NCBI RefSeq assembly: GCF_030704685.1
Contig: NZ_JAUZDX010000011.1
Location: 1-64,000, forward strand
Length of the DNA stretch: 64,000 nt
Reading direction: 5' to 3'
DNA from: Acidovorax sp. A1169
GTDB taxonomy: Bacteria; Pseudomonadota; Gammaproteobacteria; Burkholderiales; Burkholderiaceae_C
Positions 55,248 through 62,766 of the stretch are shown one piece after another. The translations under genes and the position numbers were made by a program. The notes under the pieces were generated by a model that made no database searches, was not told the DNA's origin, and saw nothing but the letters and a program-made list of their open reading frames with translations. Within the stretch, counting starts at the first letter, position 1. The number at the start of each line of letters is the position of its first letter.

Positions 55248-56630
55248 ATGACCTATGCGAGTGTGAATCCAAACAGCGGAAAGGTGCTCAAGAGCTTTGA
55301 GCATTTGACAAATGGACAGCTGGAGAAGTCGCTCGCTGCCGCAGAGCATTGCTTCCAAAGTTGGAAGAAGAAGAGCTACTCCGAGCGGGGGGTCATCGTG
55401 AGCAGAGCCGCGGCGCTGCTGCACGCCAACGTGGATGATTTCGCAAGGCTTGAGACGCTCGAGATGGGCAAGCGCATCGACGAAGCGCGAGGCGAAGTCA
55501 CGTTCAGTGGCGATATTCTGGCCTACTACGCCGAGCATGCAGAAGCCTTCCTGGCGCCTACCCAACTGAATCCCAAGGTCGGTGAAGCGCACATGGAGAG
55601 TTCGCCCATCGGGGTGGTGTTCTGTGTGGAGCCCTGGAATTTCCCGTACTACCAACTGGCCCGAGTGGCCGGCCCGCAACTGATGGCGGGCAATGTGCTG
55701 GTGGTCAAGCATGCGGGGTGTGTTCCGCAATGCGCCATTGCGTTCGAGAAGCTGTTGCTTGACGCAGGCGCACCGGTGGGCGCCTATACCAACCTCCTCA
55801 TCTCACATGAGCAGTGTGATCGCGTGATTGACGATCCCCGCATCAAAGGTGTGGCCCTGACAGGAAGCGTCGCAGCAGGGCGCAAGGTGGCGGCCCGTGC
55901 CGGGCAGAACCTTAAGAAGTCTTCGATGGAACTAGGAGGTAGCGACGCATTCATCGTGCTCGACGATGCCGATCTGGAAAAAACGATTCCGTGGGCCGTC
56001 TGGGGTCGCATGTACAACGGCGGACAGACTTGCTGTGCGGCCAAGCGCTTCATTGTGCAGGAATCAATTGCTGACCAGTTCCTTGAAAGGTTCAAGACGG
56101 CGCTGGCTTCATTGAAGCCGGGCGATCCGATGGATGAGAAGACTACCCATGGGCCGCTGTCTACTGAGGCCGCTCTGCTGCAATTGCTTTCGCAGGTAGA
56201 TGCAGCGGTAAAGAGCGGGGCCAGAGTGCTGATGGGCGGCAAGCGCATTGATCGTGCGGGCTCATTCATGCAGACCACCATCCTCACTGATATTGCCTCC
56301 GACAATCCGGCCTTTCGCGATGAGTTCTTCGGGCCTGTGGTGTCGTTTTTTAGAGTGAAGGACGAGGCTGCGGCGGTGGCGCTGGCCAACGACTCGGACT
56401 TTGGTCTGGGCGGTTCGGTATGGACTAAGGATGAAGCCCGTGGCAAGAGGGTTGCCAGCCAGATCGATACCGGAATGATGTTCGTCAACAACATCAACTG
56501 GCTGGATGCTGAATTGCCCTTTGGTGGTATCAAGGATTCTGGCTATGGGCGTGAACTCGGCAACATGGGTATCCAGGAGTTCGTGAACAAAAAGCTCGTG
56601 CGCACTGGGAATTTCCCGGCGCCAATCTGA
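55248..56630 (+). CDS. NAD(P)-dependent aldehyde dehydrogenase, succinate-semialdehyde type
   Basis: This 460-residue enzyme fits the YneI/GabD branch by length. The glutamate motif MELGGSDAF and the catalytic cysteine in NGGQTCCAAKRF are present. The start at 55248 (MTYASVNPNSGKVLK) fits the family better than 55035. The substrate may be succinate semialdehyde or another short aldehyde. An SDR gene follows by 14 bp. Confidence 0.9.
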   Translation: MTYASVNPNSGKVLKSFEHLTNGQLEKSLAAAEHCFQSWKKKSYSERGVIVSRAAALLHANVDDFARLETLEMGKRIDEARGEVTFSGDILAYYAEHAEAFLAPTQLNPKVGEAHMESSPIGVVFCVEPWNFPYYQLARVAGPQLMAGNVLVVKHAGCVPQCAIAFEKLLLDAGAPVGAYTNLLISHEQCDRVIDDPRIKGVALTGSVAAGRKVAARAGQNLKKSSMELGGSDAFIVLDDADLEKTIPWAVWGRMYNGGQTCCAAKRFIVQESIADQFLERFKTALASLKPGDPMDEKTTHGPLSTEAALLQLLSQVDAAVKSGARVLMGGKRIDRAGSFMQTTILTDIASDNPAFRDEFFGPVVSFFRVKDEAAAVALANDSDFGLGGSVWTKDEARGKRVASQIDTGMMFVNNINWLDAELPFGGIKDSGYGRELGNMGIQEFVNKKLVRTGNFPAPI

Positions 56631-56644
56631 GAGGGCTTGCAAAA

Positions 56645-57541
56645 ATGACCAAAATTCCCGGTACATCCCTCCTTGTCAAGCCGCCCGTTTGGTTCATCAC
56701 AGGTTGCTCCACCGGCTTCGGCCACGAGTTAGCGAAGCAGTGCATTGCACAAGGTCATCGCACCGTCATCACTGCACGCGATCCCAGTCAACTGCAGGGC
56801 TACGCCTCGGACGACTCCCTCGTGCTACCGCTTGATGTCACTAAGCCGGACCAGGTCGCTGCTGCAATTGCCGCGACTTATGCGCGATTCGGTGAAATTG
56901 ACGTTCTTGTGAACAACGCTGGTATTGGCTACTTCGCTGCCATCGAGGAAAGCGAGGAGATCGAAGTTCGAAAGATGTTCGACGTCAACGTCTTCGGTCT
57001 TGGTCGGATGATCCACGCCGCGCTGCCCGGGATGCGCGCCCGTCGAAGGGGCGTCATCGTGAATTTCTCATCGATCGGAGGGCTGCGGTCATTTCCCGCG
57101 CTGGGATACTACAACGCGACGAAATACGCAGTGGAAGGACTTTCGGAAGCACTCTGGCAGGAAGTCGAGCCTCTCGGCATTCGGGTGATGTTGGTCGAAC
57201 CCAGTGGATTTCGAACCGACTGGGCCGGGCGGTCCGCCAATGAGAGCAAGAAGCACATCGATGACTACGCGGGGACGGCGGGACAGGCAAGAGCGCAATT
57301 GCGGGCGATTTCCGGGCGGCAGGCGGGAGACCCTGTCCGGGCTGCAAGGGCCGTTTTCGACGCGGTGACGTCAGGCAAAGCGCCGCATCATCTTTTGCTG
57401 GGCAACGATGCCTTTGAAGGTGCAATGGCAAAGCTGGACGAGTTACGCATAGAATTTTCGGCAGGCGAGACTGTCGCCCGCGGAGCGGACTTTCCAATCG
57501 CCACTGCGCAGCAAAAGCCGATCCTCACCCAGGTCGAATGA
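56645..57541 (+). CDS. SDR-family oxidoreductase 2
   Basis: This 298-residue SDR has the variant cofactor motif TGCSTGFG, NNAGIGYFAA, a catalytic serine in FSSIGGL and YNATK. It resembles the oxidoreductase group that includes retinol-dehydrogenase-like SDRs. It is an operon partner of the aldehyde dehydrogenase, so it may make or use its aldehyde. Confidence 0.9.
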   Translation: MTKIPGTSLLVKPPVWFITGCSTGFGHELAKQCIAQGHRTVITARDPSQLQGYASDDSLVLPLDVTKPDQVAAAIAATYARFGEIDVLVNNAGIGYFAAIEESEEIEVRKMFDVNVFGLGRMIHAALPGMRARRRGVIVNFSSIGGLRSFPALGYYNATKYAVEGLSEALWQEVEPLGIRVMLVEPSGFRTDWAGRSANESKKHIDDYAGTAGQARAQLRAISGRQAGDPVRAARAVFDAVTSGKAPHHLLLGNDAFEGAMAKLDELRIEFSAGETVARGADFPIATAQQKPILTQVE

Positions 57542-57599
57542 ATCTCCTGTCTGGAAAACCGCCATGTACATCAGCATCGCGATTTCACCGAGGCACAGC

Positions 57600-58191
57600 A
57601 GCGTCAGCACCGTGTGGCAATCGTGCCAGCCGGGTTCCCAAGTTGCCGAGCCTCGGCACGCGCTTGCGCATGCGGGCGGGCGGCGGAGGGCGAGGGCACC
57701 TGGGTGTGCAGTATGCCAATGCAGTGTGCATGCTCGTCGCCGCTTTTTGGTATTGACGATATCAAGTTGTACCAGGCCATGCTCCTAGGCGTCGACGTCG
57801 CATTCAGCGCCCCGCAAGACAAGTCTGAGGACTCAGTTGCTACTGCCACCCATGGAGGCCCGCGCTGCATGCGTGTGGCAGCGCCGGCACTGTCTGCCTT
57901 CAAGCAGCCGAGCGGGTATGACATGAACGAAGGGTGCGTGTGTGCTTGTGCGTATTCCTCCGTTGCACTACCCGACTCTACTGTTCAATGTGCTGGGCAA
58001 CTGTGCTTCCATTCGGAGATCTGTCGCCTGCAACCGGCGCGATGTGGCTGAAGCGCTGGCATTTGGAGTCGGCGGCCAAGTTATGCACCACATCGAACTG
58101 GATTCGCTCTCAACCATCACTGAGATTTTTTGACCTTCGGGCCAAAGACGAGGTGCCTATGCGCACAATCCTCGACTTCTGGCTCCGCTGA
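57600..58191 (+). pseudogene. Frameshifted AdhP-like alcohol dehydrogenase relic
   Basis: Pieces of a zinc alcohol dehydrogenase lie in successive frames: HLGVQYANAVCMLVAA (Rossmann strand), IDDIKLYQAMLLGVDVAF, LLFNVLGNCASIRRSVACN with RRDVAEALAFGVGGQV, then DEVPMRTILDFWLR (the usual C-terminal LDF). The 5' third is missing or unrecognisable. At least two frameshifts are needed. It is the second decayed alcohol dehydrogenase here, while one intact copy remains at 25801. Confidence 0.75.
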
Positions 58192-58202
58192 ATGCCCAAC
58201 AT

Positions 58203-59678
58203 ATGTCATTAGACCCAAGTATGGCGCTGCTCACCTCAGCGCAGATGGCGCAAGCCGACAAGCTCACGGTGGCCTCGGGAATCTCCAGTATCGCGTTGAT
58301 GGAGAATGCGGGCCACCCAGTTGCACTCGCCATATTTCAGCGATGGACGCCGCGGCCCGTGCTTGTTCTGTGCGGTCCGGGTAGCAATGGCGGGGACGGT
58401 TTTGTTGTGGCGCGTCTACTGGTTGAGGCTGGCTGGCCGGTACGCGTGGCTTTGCTTGTACCGCTCGACCAGCTTCGCGGTAGCGCTGCATACCACGCGG
58501 GGCTGTGGAACGGTCCTGTCGAGGTAATGTCGCCAGCAGTGCTCGACGGTGCGCAATTGGTGGTTGATGCGATCTTCGGTGCCGGCTTGAGCCGCGCGCT
58601 CGAAGGAGCAGCGGCACAAACCTTGGGCGCAGCATCTGTTCGTAGGATGACCGTCGTAGCGGTCGACGTGCCCAGCGGTCTGATGGGTGATACCGGTGTT
58701 GACCTGGGCGCCATACAAGCCGCTCTCACGGTGACCTGCTTCCGCAAAAAGCCTTGTCATTTGCTACAGCCTGGCCGCGTGCTATGTGGCGAGGTGGTTG
58801 TCGCTGACATTGGCACGCCGGCGTCGGTTTTCGAAATGGTCGCACCCGACACATTCGAGAACAATCCTGCGTTGTGGCTTGATGAGTTGCCTGCGATACA
58901 GCCGGACAGCAACAAATACACTCGCGGCCATGCGCTGGTCTATGGCGGGTATCCAACCACAGGGGCGGCTCGGATGGCAGCGCGTGCTTCGGCGCGGGCC
59001 GGTGCCGGACTCGTCACTATAGCGGTGATACCTGCCGCGCTTCTGGCCTATGCCGCAGCGCTGACTAGTGTGATGGTGACGCCTGTTGCCGATCAATGGG
59101 ATTTCGAGCGCCTTTTGGATGATTTGCGCTACACAGGGCTGTTGATCGGGCCTGGAAGCGGCTTGGGTGACCCAACACGGGAGCGCGTGCTGGCCATGTT
59201 GAAGACTGGTCGCGCCACGGTGCTGGATGCCGATGCGCTCTCTGTCTTCGAGCACGACCCTGCAGTGTTGTTCCACGCCATTGCCGGACCTTGTGTGATG
59301 ACCCCTCATGAGGGGGAGTTCAAGCGCCTTTTCGATGAAGGAGGCGATAAGCTAGCCCGTGCCCGCGCGGCGGCACGGATCAGCGGTGCGGTAATTGTCC
59401 TGAAAGGCAGCGACACCGTGATCGCAGCGCCTGATGGGCGCGCCATTATTAACGCCAATGCTCCACCCACGCTGGCGACGGCCGGCGCTGGCGATGTTCT
59501 CGCTGGCATTGTCCTGGGCTTGCTGGCACAAGGTATGGATCCATTCCTGGCGTCAGCCGCTGCTGTGTGGATGCATGGCGCGGCTGCCGCTGTTTTTGGT
59601 CCGGGCCTCATTGCGGAGGACTTGCCGGACATGCTGCCTGGGGTGCTGCGAGGACTGCAGATGGTCGGCAAGAGCTGA
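58203..59678 (+). CDS. nnr: Bifunctional NAD(P)HX epimerase/dehydratase
   Basis: This 491-residue repair enzyme restores hydrated NAD(P)H. The N-terminal YjeF epimerase domain (about 1-210) has CGPGSNGGDGFVVARLL. The C-terminal kinase-like dehydratase domain (about 225-490) has the Mg/ADP loop TLATAGAGDVLAGIVLGLLA. It is placed directly after the alcohol dehydrogenase relic. No regulon element was seen. Confidence 0.95.
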   Translation: MSLDPSMALLTSAQMAQADKLTVASGISSIALMENAGHPVALAIFQRWTPRPVLVLCGPGSNGGDGFVVARLLVEAGWPVRVALLVPLDQLRGSAAYHAGLWNGPVEVMSPAVLDGAQLVVDAIFGAGLSRALEGAAAQTLGAASVRRMTVVAVDVPSGLMGDTGVDLGAIQAALTVTCFRKKPCHLLQPGRVLCGEVVVADIGTPASVFEMVAPDTFENNPALWLDELPAIQPDSNKYTRGHALVYGGYPTTGAARMAARASARAGAGLVTIAVIPAALLAYAAALTSVMVTPVADQWDFERLLDDLRYTGLLIGPGSGLGDPTRERVLAMLKTGRATVLDADALSVFEHDPAVLFHAIAGPCVMTPHEGEFKRLFDEGGDKLARARAAARISGAVIVLKGSDTVIAAPDGRAIINANAPPTLATAGAGDVLAGIVLGLLAQGMDPFLASAAAVWMHGAAAAVFGPGLIAEDLPDMLPGVLRGLQMVGKS

Positions 59679-59742
59679 TGCCGCAGGCCCATTGTGCCCG
59701 CGGCCGTACCTACAGAGGGAGTAGCCGCACGGGGCAACAACA

Positions 59743-59760
59743 GGGTCTTGGGTCAGACCC
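59743..59760. terminator. Possible hairpin between nnr and BON protein 4
   Basis: GGGTCT pairs with AGACCC around TGGGTC between converging genes. No T-run follows, so the evidence is weak. Confidence 0.3.
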
Positions 59761-59828
59761 GTCGCCTCGCCCTTGCTGAGCAAAGCCCGTGGCCGGTCGA
59801 CTGGCGTCAACCGGCCAATGTTGCAGAT

Positions 59829-60482
59829 TCAGTAGGTGACCACGATGTTATCCACCACGCTCTGCACCCCTGGCGCACTCCAGGCAGCATGGCTAGCCAT
59901 GTCTCGCTCTGCCCAAGTGTGGGCTGTTCCAGACAGGAACACTTCGGAGCCCTTGACATCGACAGTAATCAACTCCGCGTCGCTTTGGGCACGCCTTTTC
60001 AAGGCGGCCTCAATGTCGGACTTGACCACTGTTGCAGAAACTCCAGGTTTGATCGTGATTTGATCGCTGACACCAGTGACCCCCATCAGCTTGCGAATGC
60101 TGGAGGTCACATCACGTCTTTCGAAGTCCCAGCGAACTTGGCCTGTCAATGTGACCCAGCCCTTTTCAACCATGACCTTTATGCTGTCCTTCGGAAGGAA
60201 CGACGACCACGTCAACAAGTCCTCCGCAGAACGGGCAATGTCCGCGTCATCTCTCTGGCTTGTTCCAGGGAGCAGGACTTCCATCGCTATCGCAAGTCCA
60301 GTAACCCCCGCGACTCGTTGCGCTGCCCGCTCAGCGTTCCACTTCTCGGTGTAGCTGTCGACGTGACCTGCGAGAGTCACAATGCCATCCTTCACTTCGA
60401 CGCCGATTTGGGAAGCGTTGACTGCGGGCTCCCAATGAAGTTCAGCGGTGACATCCTGTTTGAGTTGAGAGTCGCTTTTCAT
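59829..60482 (-). CDS. Cytoplasmic three-BON-domain protein 4
   Basis: This 217-residue three-BON protein (MKSDSQLKQDVTAELHWEP) ends SAPGVQSVVDNIVVTY and has the same domain layout as the others. It has no signal peptide. It is monocistronic, and its element lies 54 bp upstream. Confidence 0.9.
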   Translation of the reverse strand: MKSDSQLKQDVTAELHWEPAVNASQIGVEVKDGIVTLAGHVDSYTEKWNAERAAQRVAGVTGLAIAMEVLLPGTSQRDDADIARSAEDLLTWSSFLPKDSIKVMVEKGWVTLTGQVRWDFERRDVTSSIRKLMGVTGVSDQITIKPGVSATVVKSDIEAALKRRAQSDAELITVDVKGSEVFLSGTAHTWAERDMASHAAWSAPGVQSVVDNIVVTY

Positions 60483-60535
60483 GGAGTAATTCCTGAGTGA
60501 GTTGGAAGTTCAGTGTGATGCTCTCGCGTCCTTCA

Positions 60536-60557
60536 ATCTGTGCGGTGTCGCGCTTTA
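60536..60557 (-). promoter_or_regulatory. Regulon element for BON protein 4
   Basis: The proximal half is ATCTGTGCG and the distal is TCGCGC. The -10-like CACACT is at 60517-60512 (18 bp). Confidence 0.62.
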
Positions 60558-60642
60558 TGGTCAATTCGTTAGACTACAGCGTGACTCAGGAATGTAAGAG
60601 TTCGGCGCCGCCTAGCCTGGCTGCCTGGCGGAACTGAACAGC

Positions 60643-61146
60643 TCAAACAACGATCTCTGACTTCATCTGTCCCAGGACTGTCTGTGCGATCGCTTGGGCA
60701 GAGGCGTCGCCGTGAACCAGCAGCAAGTATTTGTCCACCTTCAGGGCCGCCTCGTACTTGATCGCCTGATCTTTCGGCATTCCAATCTGAGTGAGCGCTG
60801 CGCCAAGTGCAGAGACCCCGCCGACCACAACGGCACCCTCAAGTGCTGCGATGAGCGCGGCTGCGAAAGGGCCTGCCATGGCAACGACCCCCAAGCCCGG
60901 CAGCAGGAATACAGCAGGCGCTAGCAGCATTCCCCAAATGCTTCCCCAGAATGCCCCCGTGCTACCCCAAGATTTGATGCGGTCTCCAACGGTGTAAAAG
61001 CCTGTAGGCTTCTCTTCGCTGTGGTACCCCTTTCCGACAAGCGATAGTTGTCTCAGATCGAACCCCGATTTGGCCAATGCACGAATTGCGTCTTCGGCTG
61101 CGGCATGCGTGTCGAACAAAAAAACGTTAGGTTTCGGATTGGTCAT
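60643..61146 (-). CDS. DUF1269-like/general-stress-like protein (copy 2)
   Basis: This 167-residue protein has an N-terminal alpha-beta part (PNVFLFDTHAAAEDAIRAL; FDLRQLSLVGKGYH) and a Gly-Ala-rich membrane hairpin (about 70-115). It lies 12 bp after BON 5 and shares its transcript. The layout parallels the first half of the protein at 32913. Confidence 0.75.
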   Translation of the reverse strand: MTNPKPNVFLFDTHAAAEDAIRALAKSGFDLRQLSLVGKGYHSEEKPTGFYTVGDRIKSWGSTGAFWGSIWGMLLAPAVFLLPGLGVVAMAGPFAAALIAALEGAVVVGGVSALGAALTQIGMPKDQAIKYEAALKVDKYLLLVHGDASAQAIAQTVLGQMKSEIVV

Positions 61147-61158
61147 GATCGAGTCCTA

Positions 61159-61815
61159 TCAATGGATGATGGTTATGTTGTTAATGACACTGCGCACGCC
61201 AGGTGCGGCCCAAGCTGTTTCGCTCGCTATCTCACGTTCGGACAAAGAATGTGTTGTTCCAGTGAGCGTTACGTTGGCTCCCTTGACCTCTACCGCGATT
61301 GTCTTTGAGCTAGTAGAGGCAATCCGGCTAAGTGCCGAATCGATGTCCGACTTCACCAAAACGGTGAATACGGCGGGTTTGATGGTGATCTTGTTGATTA
61401 GTCCCATGACGCCCGGCAAATGTCGTACGCTGTTGGCCGCTGCTTGCCGCTGGAACTGCCATTGAACCTCCCCCGACAGGGTGATCCAGCTGTTTTCAAC
61501 CATCACCTTGACTGCGTCGGTCGGAATCAAAGTCGTCCAGCGCAAGACATTCGACGCTGAGAAGGCGATATCTGCATCTGTACGCTGACCAAGTTCCGAA
61601 ATTTTGACGCTCAGATCATTCAGTATCGCAGTGACTCCTTTGACCCGCTCAGTTGCACGCTCGGCGTTCCATTTCTCGAATTGGCTACTAACCTCTCCAA
61701 CGATTGTCACCAAGCCATCCTTCGCTTCCACCCCGATTTGGGTCGCATGCACTGAAGGTTCCCAGTTCAATTCCGCGATCACATCCTGCTGCAACTCTGA
61801 GTCAGTCTTGCGCAT
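61159..61815 (-). CDS. Cytoplasmic three-BON-domain protein 5
   Basis: This 218-residue protein starts MRKTDSELQQDVIAELNWEP, one residue longer than its sisters. That extra codon explains why its element is 59 and not 56 bp from the ATG. Three BON domains, no signal peptide. It leads an operon with the DUF1269-like gene. Confidence 0.9.
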   Translation of the reverse strand: MRKTDSELQQDVIAELNWEPSVHATQIGVEAKDGLVTIVGEVSSQFEKWNAERATERVKGVTAILNDLSVKISELGQRTDADIAFSASNVLRWTTLIPTDAVKVMVENSWITLSGEVQWQFQRQAAANSVRHLPGVMGLINKITIKPAVFTVLVKSDIDSALSRIASTSSKTIAVEVKGANVTLTGTTHSLSEREIASETAWAAPGVRSVINNITIIH

Positions 61816-61873
61816 TTAGCTCATCCTGTTTGGGGGTGGAGGTGACCACAGAGTGTCTGAGCGTTGAGACTTT

Positions 61874-61895
61874 GTCTGTGCGGAGCCGAACGAAC
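61874..61895 (-). promoter_or_regulatory. Regulon element for the BON 5 operon
   Basis: The proximal half is GTCTGTGCG and the distal CCGAAC. The -10-like CACTCT is at 61855-61850 (18 bp). It is divergent from the element at 62002. Confidence 0.7.
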
Positions 61896-62001
61896 GATGC
61901 TTCTTCGATCACGCCGTTAGTTGCGAGCAGATCGGCACTTGTCGGCAGTAATTGCGGCCCTTGAGTTCTTCAATTTTTGCCTACGCCGCTTCCAAATTGG
62001 G

Positions 62002-62023
62002 GAGTGTGCGCTGGCCCACAGAC
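62002..62023 (+). promoter_or_regulatory. Regulon element for the tandem-domain protein
   Basis: The proximal half is CCCACAGAC and the distal GTGTGCGCT. The -10-like CAGACT is at 62042-62047 (18 bp). The start is 56 bp away, as for BON genes 1-3. Confidence 0.65.
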
Positions 62024-62078
62024 TGCGGCCGCACCGCCGCGCAGACTGTTGTCTTTCGATGCAGGCAAAGGAATCACA

Positions 62079-62603
62079 GTGACTCAACCTACGGAAATGA
62101 TCAGTGGCGTTTTCCGACAGTTTCTATTTGGTCCCAAAGGGGGGGTTGAAGGCGTACTACTGAGCGTGAAGCGAAAGATCGTCCAGGTGTCGATGTCTCC
62201 CAAAGAGGGAGTAGCTGTGTCGCACAGTTGCAAGGCTGGAAAGACCTTGCGAATGCTCGGGGCGCGCGACAACTCTCGCAGGACGGCAGCAGTAAGCACA
62301 CATCCAGTTTATGAATTTGAATCATTGGCTGATGCTTCGGGCGAGCGCATTGAATCGAGGGACGCCGACGCGAATCAGGAAACTATCGTCGGTTCAGTCG
62401 CAGCGCTGCATTATGCGAAGCATGGGCAGCCGAATGGAGTTGTGCTTGACACTGGCGAGTTCATTCATATGGGACCTGAGGGAATGGCTCTGGCCGGACT
62501 GTGCATTGGCTCGGCGGTAAAAGCGACCGGCCGCCTGGGGCTAACGGTCATAAACACACGCTGGCTAGATGCAGTTCAGATTAACGGCATCGAACTTCGC
62601 TGA
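62079..62603 (+). CDS. Unknown tandem-domain protein
   Basis: This 174-residue protein is not recognised. It has two comparable halves: VEGVLLSVKRKIVQVSMSPK with GKTLRMLG, and PNGVVLDTGEFIHMGPEG with VKATGRLGL. Each looks like a small beta-barrel (OB-like), suggesting internal duplication. The start at GTG 62079 has AAAGGA upstream. It is a regulon member by promoter. It stands before dnaK, 163 bp away. Confidence 0.65.
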   Translation: MTQPTEMISGVFRQFLFGPKGGVEGVLLSVKRKIVQVSMSPKEGVAVSHSCKAGKTLRMLGARDNSRRTAAVSTHPVYEFESLADASGERIESRDADANQETIVGSVAALHYAKHGQPNGVVLDTGEFIHMGPEGMALAGLCIGSAVKATGRLGLTVINTRWLDAVQINGIELR

Positions 62604-62699
62604 ACACCTGCTGTAGTCAGCGCAGCTCCACGTCGGCGTATCCAAGGTATCGACTACATCTACGCGTTGGGGAGTCAGCTTCACGCCATCTGAAATGCA

Positions 62700-62722
62700 G
62701 TGGACCTGCTCGCATGGTCCAC
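62700..62722. promoter_or_regulatory. Inverted repeat with CIRCE-like spacing before dnaK
   Basis: GTGGACC, nine bases, GGTCCAC. The 9-base spacing equals that of the HrcA operator CIRCE, but the arms differ. It ends 44 bp before the dnaK ATG, where an operator or leader hairpin would act. Confidence 0.4.
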
Positions 62723-62766
62723 CTGTTCACTGTTACTCAATCATTTATCTTCAGGAGCGATCACTC

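Noticed and set aside
57604-57924. Leftward 106-codon ORF
   Set aside because: It lies opposite the alcohol dehydrogenase relic, whose family motifs on the other strand explain the region.
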